Assembly: GCA_044339595.1 (NCBI GenBank)
Contig: JBIIVF010000033.1
Location: forward strand, 1 to 20,286
Reading direction: 5' to 3'
Length of the DNA: 20,286 bases
Source: CAZTGZ01 sp044339595
GTDB taxonomy: Bacteria > Bacteroidota > Bacteroidia > NS11-12g > UBA9320
Shown here: positions 14,429 through 20,286 of the stretch, piece after piece
Numbering within the stretch: the stretch's first letter is position 1
Layout of the letters: each line of letters begins with the position of its first letter
The notes under the pieces: generated by a model
Told to the model about the DNA's origin: nothing
Seen by the model: the letters and a program-made list of their open reading frames with translations, nothing else
The model's database searches: none
Program-made: the position numbers and the translations under genes

Positions 14429-16069
14429 TTATTTTTGCAGCAACGATTGACCGGTGCAGCCGGATGGATGCATGATCCCCAATATATCACAAATAGTGGG
14501 TGCGATGTCGGTAATTTTCGCGGGATTTGTTTCTTTACCGGGCTCAAGATTCGGTGCCATCAACAAAAAAGGCACATGGGTGTCGTAATGATAACAAGTG
14601 CCATGGGTGGTTCCACCTTTTCTAAACATTTCAGGCAGACATCCGGGTCTGAAATGCAGCCAAATTTGTCCGCTTCTTTGATGGTCAAATCCATTCAAGG
14701 TATGACTGCAACCGGTTCCGGGTAGGCTGCAGGAAGGATCTCCGGGCACCACGGCACCTAAGAAAGAAGGATCTCCTTGCAAGTGGTGGTTGATCCAAGT
14801 CGCCAACGCTGATGTTGTCATGCCTGATTTTGCCAACGCCTCTTCACGGATATATAACTGATCATTGGTTTCAGCCAAAATCAAGGTATCACCAAAGGTT
14901 TTTAAAAGGTCTCTTTTAAGGTCACGTACGATATGATCCATCGAATAAAAGCAAGTATCTTTTAGATGATACGGATGATCTGCGGCTCCATGATCGGAAC
15001 TCAAAAACATGACATAGGCATCCCGTCCGACCTTCTGATCGAGATACTGAAACAAATTAGCCAAATCACGATCTAAACGGATGTACGCATCCATCACTTC
15101 GCGGCTTTGCGTGCCAAATTGATGACCGATATAATCCGGACTTGAAAAGCTTACACAGAGCAAATCCGTGATATCATCTTTGCCTAAACCCTCGCCTTCA
15201 ATCAAGGCTCTCGCAAAATCTGCGGTATAGGTATTTCCAAAGGGCAAATTCCGCAAGATTCCGAACCCTTTACCCTTAATATCGGATATTTTATGCGGGA
15301 ATATTGGCTTTTCTTCACCTTTAAATGATTTTTCGTACGGTAAATCATCCGGTAAAGATTGGAACTCCTCAGGAGATAAACACAAATTCCAATCGTTCTT
15401 TAAATACGCATCGGCATGGTGATTTTGGTTGAACTTCAATACCCACGGCTGCAGTTCTTTGCCGTAATAGGTACTGCTGATCATCGTACCACTTTTGCTA
15501 TCAAACCAAAAGGCTCCATCGGCCATTTTGCCTGCCGGCAAGATGCCTCCCCTGTCTTTTAAAGCAAGTCCGTATACTTTACTGGTAGGATTGGCCGCTT
15601 TAAGCTGATCCCCCATTGTTGAAACTCTGAGATTAGCCGGAGACATGGGATCTGCTTGTTCATCGCCCAATGGTTTTACTGCAGGATCTGCCACACAATA
15701 CACTTCCTTCATTTCCGAAACATCAAACCAATCATTGGCGGCAATACCATGCAACGACGGCGTAGTGCCTGTGTAAATGCTGGCATGTCCGGGACCGGTA
15801 AACGTGGGTAAATAATTGTAATGCATCTGACTCCATGATCGGCCATTTTTGAGCATGAGGTTAAATCCGCTATCGCCAAAATGTTGACTAAATCTTGCCA
15901 GATAATCGTAGCGCATCTGATCCACTACAATGCCGACCACCAGTTTGGGAGGATGAGGCTTAGGTTGAGGCTTAGGTTGAGGTTGAGCGATTGAACCACA
16001 GGACAAAAAGCCGATGAGCGTCAAAAATATCAGAATTCTTTGCATCATAGTTGAAGACGAAATAACCAT
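14429..16069 (-). CDS. Exported PafA-type alkaline phosphatase
   Basis: The 546-aa protein belongs to the alkaline phosphatase superfamily in its Bacteroidota PafA form. It shows the first metal Asp in VVDQMRYDYL (D50), the nucleophile Thr in PTFTGPGHASIYTG (T91), IAANDWFD (N112), the phosphate-contacting K171 and R173 in KDRGG, SSPDYIGHQFG, SSDHGA and THVPF. PafA enzymes hydrolyse many phosphomonoesters, including sugar phosphates, outside the inner membrane. An N-terminal signal is present: hydrophobic IFLTLIGFLSCGSIAQ. Cleavage after SIA is likely, and FLSC is a poor lipobox. It is followed by a QPKP-repeat linker. ATGs at 16048 and 16045 are equally good starts and give a shorter n-region. 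It is divergent from the acetyltransferase gene, 80 bp apart. A related phosphodiesterase activity is possible. Confidence 0.92.
   Translation of the reverse strand: MVISSSTMMQRILIFLTLIGFLSCGSIAQPQPKPQPKPHPPKLVVGIVVDQMRYDYLARFSQHFGDSGFNLMLKNGRSWSQMHYNYLPTFTGPGHASIYTGTTPSLHGIAANDWFDVSEMKEVYCVADPAVKPLGDEQADPMSPANLRVSTMGDQLKAANPTSKVYGLALKDRGGILPAGKMADGAFWFDSKSGTMISSTYYGKELQPWVLKFNQNHHADAYLKNDWNLCLSPEEFQSLPDDLPYEKSFKGEEKPIFPHKISDIKGKGFGILRNLPFGNTYTADFARALIEGEGLGKDDITDLLCVSFSSPDYIGHQFGTQSREVMDAYIRLDRDLANLFQYLDQKVGRDAYVMFLSSDHGAADHPYHLKDTCFYSMDHIVRDLKRDLLKTFGDTLILAETNDQLYIREEALAKSGMTTSALATWINHHLQGDPSFLGAVVPGDPSCSLPGTGCSHTLNGFDHQRSGQIWLHFRPGCLPEMFRKGGTTHGTCYHYDTHVPFLLMAPNLEPGKETNPAKITDIAPTICDILGIMHPSGCTGQSLLQK
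15956..15985. repeat. 12-bp tandem repeat encoding the QPKP linker
   Basis: AGGCTTAGGTTG occurs twice in tandem (15956-15979), followed by a partial copy. On the minus strand it encodes the proline-rich QPKP repeats between the signal peptide and the phosphatase domain. Such a unit can change copy number by slippage without shifting the frame. Confidence 0.75.
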
Positions 16070-16136
16070 AAATCGGATTAAGAATGTTTTATATCCAATA
16101 AAACGGCAAATTAATTCTATAAAATTAACGGCAGGT

Positions 16137-16144
16137 TAAATTTG
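16137..16144 (+). promoter_or_regulatory. Putative -7 promoter box (TAAATTTG) of the acetyltransferase operon
   Basis: An exact TAnnTTTG match ends 5 nt before the ATG at 16150. Transcription from it would start at or almost at the start codon. No standard TTG -33 box is visible. Confidence 0.4.
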
Positions 16145-16149
16145 TAGCA

Positions 16150-16614
16150 ATGACGAAAGAACTTCAAAATGTAACCATTAGAAAGGCCATTAAAACCGAT
16201 GTGCCGGCTTTGTTTGCGCTCATAAACGAATTGGCAGTGTTTGAAAAGGCTCCGGAGGAAGTAATCAATACAGAAGAAAAAATGATGGAGGAAGGATTCG
16301 GTGAAAGCCCTTATTTTCAAGCCTTTGTAGCCGAAGTGGATGGGCAAGTAGTGGGGATGTCTTTGGTTTATTTCAGGTACAGCACCTGGAAAGGAAAGAC
16401 GGTCTATCTCGAAGATTTGATTGTAAATGAACCCTTCCGAAACCGCGGGATTGGCAAATTGTTGTTTGAAAGAACAATGGTTTTTGCACGAGAAGAAAAT
16501 TGCGCCCGACTGACCTGGCAAGTGCTTGATTGGAATGAACCTGCCATTTCGTTCTATAAAAATTACGGCGCGCAATTTGACAACGGATGGATCAACGCCT
16601 TTATTGACATTTAA
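16150..16614 (+). CDS. GNAT acetyltransferase, SSAT-like (diamine/thialysine N-acetyltransferase family)
   Basis: The 154-aa GNAT protein closely follows spermidine/spermine N1-acetyltransferase. It has YFRYSTWKGKTVYLEDLIV (substrate side, E88-D89), the acetyl-CoA loop RNRGIGK (97-103), VLDWNEPAISFYKNYGA with the general-acid Tyr (Y136), and GW near the end. It would transfer acetyl from acetyl-CoA to a primary amine such as a polyamine or thialysine, in the cytoplasm. It is the first of three tightly packed plus-strand genes, and its stop overlaps the next start as TAATG. The closeness to SSAT is seen directly. The exact amine is not, since bacterial members vary. Confidence 0.87.
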   Translation: MTKELQNVTIRKAIKTDVPALFALINELAVFEKAPEEVINTEEKMMEEGFGESPYFQAFVAEVDGQVVGMSLVYFRYSTWKGKTVYLEDLIVNEPFRNRGIGKLLFERTMVFAREENCARLTWQVLDWNEPAISFYKNYGAQFDNGWINAFIDI

Positions 16615-17348
16615 TGCTTAAAAGCTTCCTTTACCTTATTCAAAGCCTTGTTTGGCCGTTAACCCTGATTGTTTTTTTCTGGGTGGTACTGCTTTTTGAT
16701 GAAATGTACGGACTTGGATTTAGAGAATGGGGCATTCAACCAAGGCAAGTGAAAGGATTGATCGGCATTTTAACTTCTCCATTTTTGCACGGAGATGCCG
16801 GACATTTATTTTCAAATTCAGTCCCATTTTTGGTCGCATCCGGATTCTTGTTCTATCTTTTTCCGGAAGATAAATGGAAAATTTTTGGATTGATATGGTT
16901 CTTTTCCGGATTTGGTGTTTGGCTATATGGTGGGGCCAACAGCAATCATATTGGTGCCAGTGGGGTAGTTTACGGGTTGGTCGCGTTTATGTTAACCGGC
17001 GGCATCATCAGAAAAAACAGAACCATGGCCGCCTTTGCATTGATTCTCATTTTCGCCTATGGCAGCATGGTGTGGGGAATTTTTCCTCAATGGCATGTAG
17101 ATCCATTTGTAAATATTTCATGGGAAAGCCATTTGGCAGGGACCGTGACCGGTTTGATTTTAGCCTTTCGTTTTCGCAAACACGGTCCACCGGATGATTC
17201 CTATTTTGAAGACGAAACCGATGACGATGATGACGGAGCTTATCATGAGTGGATGGACGACCCGTTTTATGATCAGGAAAACATCAAGAAGGAGGATTTT
17301 ACCATTCGATATCACCTTAAACCCAAAAATGATGATGAAACCCATTAA
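16614..17348 (+). CDS. Rhomboid-family intramembrane serine protease with acidic C-terminal tail
   Basis: The 244-aa protein has about six hydrophobic segments in residues 5-185 and the rhomboid core: HGDAGHLFSN (H64, N68), the nucleophile S116 in GASGVVYGL and catalytic H173 in SWESHLAGTVTG. It cleaves transmembrane segments of membrane proteins. After the last membrane segment comes a hydrophilic tail of about 55 residues with a very acidic run (DDSYFEDETDDDDDG). Its start overlaps the acetyltransferase stop by one base, and its end overlaps the next gene. The tail is predicted to be cytoplasmic and may affect partner binding; this is inference. No substrate candidate is identifiable here. 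It is not a GlpG type, as the N-terminal cytoplasmic domain is absent. Confidence 0.9.
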   Translation: MLKSFLYLIQSLVWPLTLIVFFWVVLLFDEMYGLGFREWGIQPRQVKGLIGILTSPFLHGDAGHLFSNSVPFLVASGFLFYLFPEDKWKIFGLIWFFSGFGVWLYGGANSNHIGASGVVYGLVAFMLTGGIIRKNRTMAAFALILIFAYGSMVWGIFPQWHVDPFVNISWESHLAGTVTGLILAFRFRKHGPPDDSYFEDETDDDDDGAYHEWMDDPFYDQENIKKEDFTIRYHLKPKNDDETH

Positions 17349-18309
17349 GACGTTTTTCTTGATAGCAATCTCCTTGCTCAGTACCCATTCGTTTGCATGG
17401 GGATTTTACGCCCACAAGCAGATCAACCGCATGGCCGTTTTCACCTTACCGGCAGATTTGTTCGGATTTTATAAAGCGAATATCGATTATATCACAGACA
17501 ACGCTGTTAACGCCGACAAACGGCGGTATGCCGTGAAAGAAGAAGCCGTAAGGCATTACTTCGATGCCGATCATTTTGAACACGCTTTTCCCATTGACAC
17601 CGTGCCAAAATTCTGGAAGGATGCCGTTTTGATGTACAGCGAAGACACTTTACAAACCTATGGCATTGTGCCCTGGTACATTCAAATCATGAAATTTCGT
17701 CTCACCGAGGCATTCAAAGCCAAAGACATCGATAAGATATTGAGTCTATCTGCAGATATTGGGCATTACATCGCTGATTTACATGTGCCGTTGCACAGCA
17801 CTGAAAACTATGATGGACAGCTCACAGGACAATCGGGTATCCATGCCTTATGGGAATCACGACTACCGGAATTGTATAGCGGACAATATGACTTTTTTGT
17901 GGGCAGAGCAGCCCTCTTACCCGATTTGAATTATGCCATTTGGGAAGCCTTTGGACAAAGTTTTGCGGCGAAAGACAGTGTTTTTTATCTTGAAAAGAAC
18001 ATCAGTCAGCAAATGCAGGAAGAAGACAAATATCAATTTGAAACTCGCGGAAGCACGCAAATGAAGCAATATAGCGAGCGATTTTGCCTGGTATATCACG
18101 ATAAATTAAACGGCATGGTGGAGAGACGCATGCGTCAAAGCATACACTTGGTGGGTTCAGTATGGTATACCGCTTGGGCAGATGCCGGTCAACCCGATTT
18201 AAATCAATTACCACTAATCGCACCCAATGATGAAGAAAGAAAAAACATGATTCTTGTTGAACTTGAATTTTTAAAGGGCAAAATATTAGGTAGGGATGAA
18301 GCAAAATAA
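17335..18309 (+). CDS. Exported S1/P1-like nuclease (zinc-dependent phospholipase C fold)
   Basis: From ATG 17335 the 324-aa protein has a signal peptide (MKPIKTFFLI, then STHSFA) whose cleavage leaves Trp as first residue (W22, WGFYAHKQ). S1/P1 nucleases and related phospholipases use that N-terminal Trp and the following His as zinc ligands. More ligands fit: H144 and D148 in GHYIADLH, H154 in VPLH, and H170/E174 in HALWE, the last an E where D is usual. The family degrades single-stranded nucleic acids or 3'-nucleotides outside the cytoplasm, often as phosphate supply. Starts at 17329 and 17332 (tandem ATGs) are also possible. It overlaps the rhomboid 3' end by 14-20 bp. The nearby exported phosphatase gene suggests a nutrient-scavenging link. 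A phospholipase activity is the main alternative. Confidence 0.87.
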   Translation: MKPIKTFFLIAISLLSTHSFAWGFYAHKQINRMAVFTLPADLFGFYKANIDYITDNAVNADKRRYAVKEEAVRHYFDADHFEHAFPIDTVPKFWKDAVLMYSEDTLQTYGIVPWYIQIMKFRLTEAFKAKDIDKILSLSADIGHYIADLHVPLHSTENYDGQLTGQSGIHALWESRLPELYSGQYDFFVGRAALLPDLNYAIWEAFGQSFAAKDSVFYLEKNISQQMQEEDKYQFETRGSTQMKQYSERFCLVYHDKLNGMVERRMRQSIHLVGSVWYTAWADAGQPDLNQLPLIAPNDEERKNMILVELEFLKGKILGRDEAK

Positions 18310-18364
18310 AGATATTCGCAGCATTGGTACAATATTCGCTGAACAGCAACAAAAAGTAAAATTT

Positions 18365-19399
18365 ATGAAATACTTAAAATCAATTATATCCATTTTAATC
18401 ATGAGCATGACCATTCAATCTCAGGCACAAACTGCAGACGGCCTTTACGCCAAATTTACCACCACCAAAGGAGTGATCCTGGTGAAATTGCATTTCGAAG
18501 AAACACCTATGACGGTGTGCAATTTCGTTGGATTGGCAGAAGGTAAAATAAACAATACGGCCAAACCGTTGGGAACCCCTTTTTACGACAATCTTAAATT
18601 CCACAGAGTGATCAGCAAAACCAATGGCGATGCTCAAGACTTTATGATTCAGGGCGGTGACCCGCAAGGAACCGGAATGGGCGGACCCGGTTACAAATTC
18701 CCGGATGAGATTGTGTCTTCTTTAAAACACGACGGTCCCGGGGTACTATCTATGGCCAATTCAGGTCCTGCTACCAACGGAAGTCAATTCTTTATCACCC
18801 ACGTAGCTACGCCTTGGTTAGACGGTAAGCACACGGTTTTTGGCAAAGTAGTAGAAGGGTTCGATGTAGTCAATGCTACCAAAACCAATGATATGATCAC
18901 CAAATTAGAAATCATTCGCAAGGGTGACAAAGCAAAAAATTTCAAAGCAGATCAAGCTGCTTTTGATGGGTATGTGAACGGTTTTTCAAAAAAATTGGCA
19001 GACGCGGCCAAAGGAGAAGCAGAAGCCTTTGAAAAATGGGTAAAGACCACTTACCCTACTGCGCAAAAAACGTCTACAGGATTGTATTATGTAGTAGAAT
19101 CGAAAGGCAATGGAGCGAAAGCTGAAAAAGGCAAAAACGTAAAAGTTCATTATGCCGGTAAATTGCAAGACGGCACTGAATTCGACAACTCTTTTAAAAG
19201 AGGCGAACCGATTGAATTTCAATTGGGTGTAGGCCGTGTGATCAAAGGATGGGATGAAGGCATTGCGATGATGAATGTGGGTGATAAATACAAATTGATC
19301 ATTCCATACAGTCTGGGATACGGAGAAGCCGGATATCCCGGCGCCATTCCACCAAAAGCCACATTAATATTTGATACCGAATTGGTATCCGTTGAATAA
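18365..19399 (+). CDS. Exported double prolyl isomerase: cyclophilin domain fused to FKBP domain
   Basis: The 344-aa protein has a signal peptide (MKYLKSIISI to about QSQA, residue 21). A cyclophilin domain spans about 25-187, with FHR (R81), FMIQ (F93, M94, Q96), SQFFITH and WLDGKHTVFG (W151). A charged helical linker follows (about 188-250), then a C-terminal FKBP domain (about 255-344) with VHYAGKL, DGTEFDNS, GRVIKGWDEG, LGYGEAGYPGAIPP and LIFDTEL. Both active sites look intact. Such dual-family immunophilins are known in Bacteroidota; both domains catalyse cis-trans isomerisation of prolyl bonds. Export suggests folding of periplasmic, outer-membrane or T9SS proteins. The ATG at 18365 is chosen because the upstream ATG at 18296 would put 23 charged residues before the signal. 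It lies 55 bp after the nuclease gene and ends at a strong terminator. Confidence 0.94.
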   Translation: MKYLKSIISILIMSMTIQSQAQTADGLYAKFTTTKGVILVKLHFEETPMTVCNFVGLAEGKINNTAKPLGTPFYDNLKFHRVISKTNGDAQDFMIQGGDPQGTGMGGPGYKFPDEIVSSLKHDGPGVLSMANSGPATNGSQFFITHVATPWLDGKHTVFGKVVEGFDVVNATKTNDMITKLEIIRKGDKAKNFKADQAAFDGYVNGFSKKLADAAKGEAEAFEKWVKTTYPTAQKTSTGLYYVVESKGNGAKAEKGKNVKVHYAGKLQDGTEFDNSFKRGEPIEFQLGVGRVIKGWDEGIAMMNVGDKYKLIIPYSLGYGEAGYPGAIPPKATLIFDTELVSVE

Positions 19400-19421
19400 C
19401 TAATTCAAAAAGTTTAATTCC

Positions 19422-19450
19422 AAAAGCCTCGAGAAATCGGGGCTTTTTTT
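19422..19450 (+). terminator. Intrinsic terminator between convergent genes
   Basis: The stem AAAAGCCTCG / CGGGGCTTTT (one T-G wobble) has loop AGAAAT and is followed by seven T in all. It serves the prolyl isomerase gene. On the opposite strand it directly follows the stop of the T9SS protein, where the four-base T-run makes it a weaker terminator. It nearly matches the tRNA terminator at 6102. Confidence 0.88.
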
Positions 19451-19451
19451 A

Positions 19452-20286
19452 TTACCTCAACAAAGTAATTGTCCCGTAATGGGCTCGTTTTACCCGGTCC
19501 ACACCGATGGTCTCCACAATCACGGCATAGGCATCCTGTTGACAAGGCTTGCCCTGATAGGTGCCATCCCAGTTGTCGTCCATGTTAAACCCTTCAAATA
19601 CCTTTTCTCCCCAGCGATTATAAATGCGGATGTGATATTCAATGATGTAGATTCCCGGAGTTTTGAATTTTTCGTTGACCTGATCTCGGTTTGGGGTAAA
19701 TGCATTGGGCACATAAATCCTTGAATATACCGGTGAACAATCGACATTCGATTGGCTGATCACTTCCGGTTTAGCGGCCACCCTATTTCTGAAGCCTGTA
19801 ATTCGGTAACAATATTCCGGTCGTTGATTGAGGTTGGTCACCATGTCAATCCAGGTGCTATCCAAAGCCCTGGAATCGCCCACCAAAGAAAAAGATCCAT
19901 CCGGATTTAGGATGTCAACGGTATAATAATCTACCTCTTCAACCCAGCCCTGATAAGTGCTCCAGGATAGAAGCGGTCTTTGATCTCCGGATGTATCCGC
20001 TTTGAGCAGGATCGTCTTTCCAAAGTTGTGATAGCCACTGGTATCGTCGCAAACATCTACCGCATAAGCACGATAAAAGTAACTTTGGTCATCTACCTTC
20101 ACATTTCGGTCATTCGAGCTGAAAGCACTGTTAAAAGACCCACAAATGCTGTATTGCGAGCCGTTCTCCGATTTCTCTATTACATAATGATCAATTGGCA
20201 CTTTGGGATTGATCACGCTGTCCCAATTAATTTCTATAAAACGATCCTCTATCACCGTAGCTCGGATCAACTCAGGTGGAGGCACG
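19452..20286 (-). CDS. 3' part of a second T9SS type B-sorted protein (5' end off window)
   Basis: The open frame enters from the right edge and ends in TAA at 19452-19454, followed at once by a second TAA. The visible 277 residues hold two fibronectin type III-like modules (about 1-95 and 96-188, with HYVIEKS, YRAYAVD and YCYRITGF). The type B T9SS sorting domain then starts at YVPNAFTPNRDQ (191) and continues through IYNRWGEKVFEGF and WDGTYQGK to GTITLLR at the end. The module order just before the sorting domain is the same as in the protein at 1-3593, so the two are likely related cargo proteins. The N-terminal region, signal peptide and any ligand-binding part are outside this window. 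Surface or secreted localisation follows from the sorting domain. Confidence 0.92.
   Translation of the reverse strand, partial: VPPPELIRATVIEDRFIEINWDSVINPKVPIDHYVIEKSENGSQYSICGSFNSAFSSNDRNVKVDDQSYFYRAYAVDVCDDTSGYHNFGKTILLKADTSGDQRPLLSWSTYQGWVEEVDYYTVDILNPDGSFSLVGDSRALDSTWIDMVTNLNQRPEYCYRITGFRNRVAAKPEVISQSNVDCSPVYSRIYVPNAFTPNRDQVNEKFKTPGIYIIEYHIRIYNRWGEKVFEGFNMDDNWDGTYQGKPCQQDAYAVIVETIGVDRVKRAHYGTITLLR

Noticed and set aside
1..20286. CRISPR arrays, defence systems, prophage or intact insertion sequences
   Set aside because: No regularly spaced direct repeats, Cas, restriction, toxin-antitoxin, phage or transposase genes are visible in any frame.

Overview
The window reads as a chromosomal segment of a Bacteroidota bacterium. 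The evidence is direct. Two coding regions carry the type B C-terminal sorting domain of the type IX secretion system (T9SS). The tRNA promoter and several protein-gene promoters match the phylum's -7 box TAnnTTTG, and Shine-Dalgarno sites are largely absent. The gene families (PafA-type phosphatase, cyclophilin-FKBP fusion, RqcH of the Bacteroidota kind) fit as well. An order such as Saprospirales or Chitinophagales is possible, but the sequence alone does not settle it. Most of the window is dense core-genome coding.

Layout. (1) 1-3593, minus: the front 1197 codons of a large secreted, T9SS-sorted protein with a conserved N-terminal region, six PKD-like repeats, two fibronectin-like modules and the sorting domain; its last few codons are off the left edge. 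(2) 3671-5917, minus: a three-gene heptose activation cassette (heptose-7-phosphate kinase, heptose-1-phosphate guanylyltransferase, GmhB-like phosphatase) that would make GDP-D-glycero-alpha-D-manno-heptose. (3) 5972-6132, plus: promoter, tRNA-Met(CAT) and intrinsic terminator. (4) 6339-7573, plus: a pterin-4a-carbinolamine dehydratase and a lipoprotein with the complete archaemetzincin zinc-protease signature. (5) 7589-9852, minus: map-rqcH, methionine aminopeptidase and the ribosome quality-control factor RqcH, 5 bp apart. (6) 9869-10525: about 650 bp without an intact gene, holding decayed coding fragments and palindromic repeats. (7) 10526-12453, minus: a transaminase and an omega-amidase joined by an ATGA overlap, together the glutamine transaminase/omega-amidase (methionine salvage) route. 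(8) 12521-14338, minus: htpG. (9) 14429-16069, minus: PafA-like exported alkaline phosphatase. (10) 16150-18309, plus: overlapping genes for an SSAT-like acetyltransferase, a rhomboid protease and an S1/P1-like nuclease. (11) 18365-19399, plus: an exported cyclophilin-FKBP double prolyl isomerase ending at a strong terminator. (12) 19452-20286, minus: the 3' part of a second T9SS type B protein.

Themes. Much of the window concerns the cell envelope: two T9SS cargo proteins, a nucleotide-heptose route, an exported prolyl isomerase, an exported phosphatase, an exported nuclease, a rhomboid protease and a lipoprotein protease. I found no unmistakable new multi-gene system, CRISPR array or intact mobile element. 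The best leads are the lipid-anchored archaemetzincin, a GmhB homologue that lost its zinc-binding cysteines within a heptose cassette beside a T9SS cargo gene, and -7 boxes so close to four start codons that they imply leaderless mRNAs.
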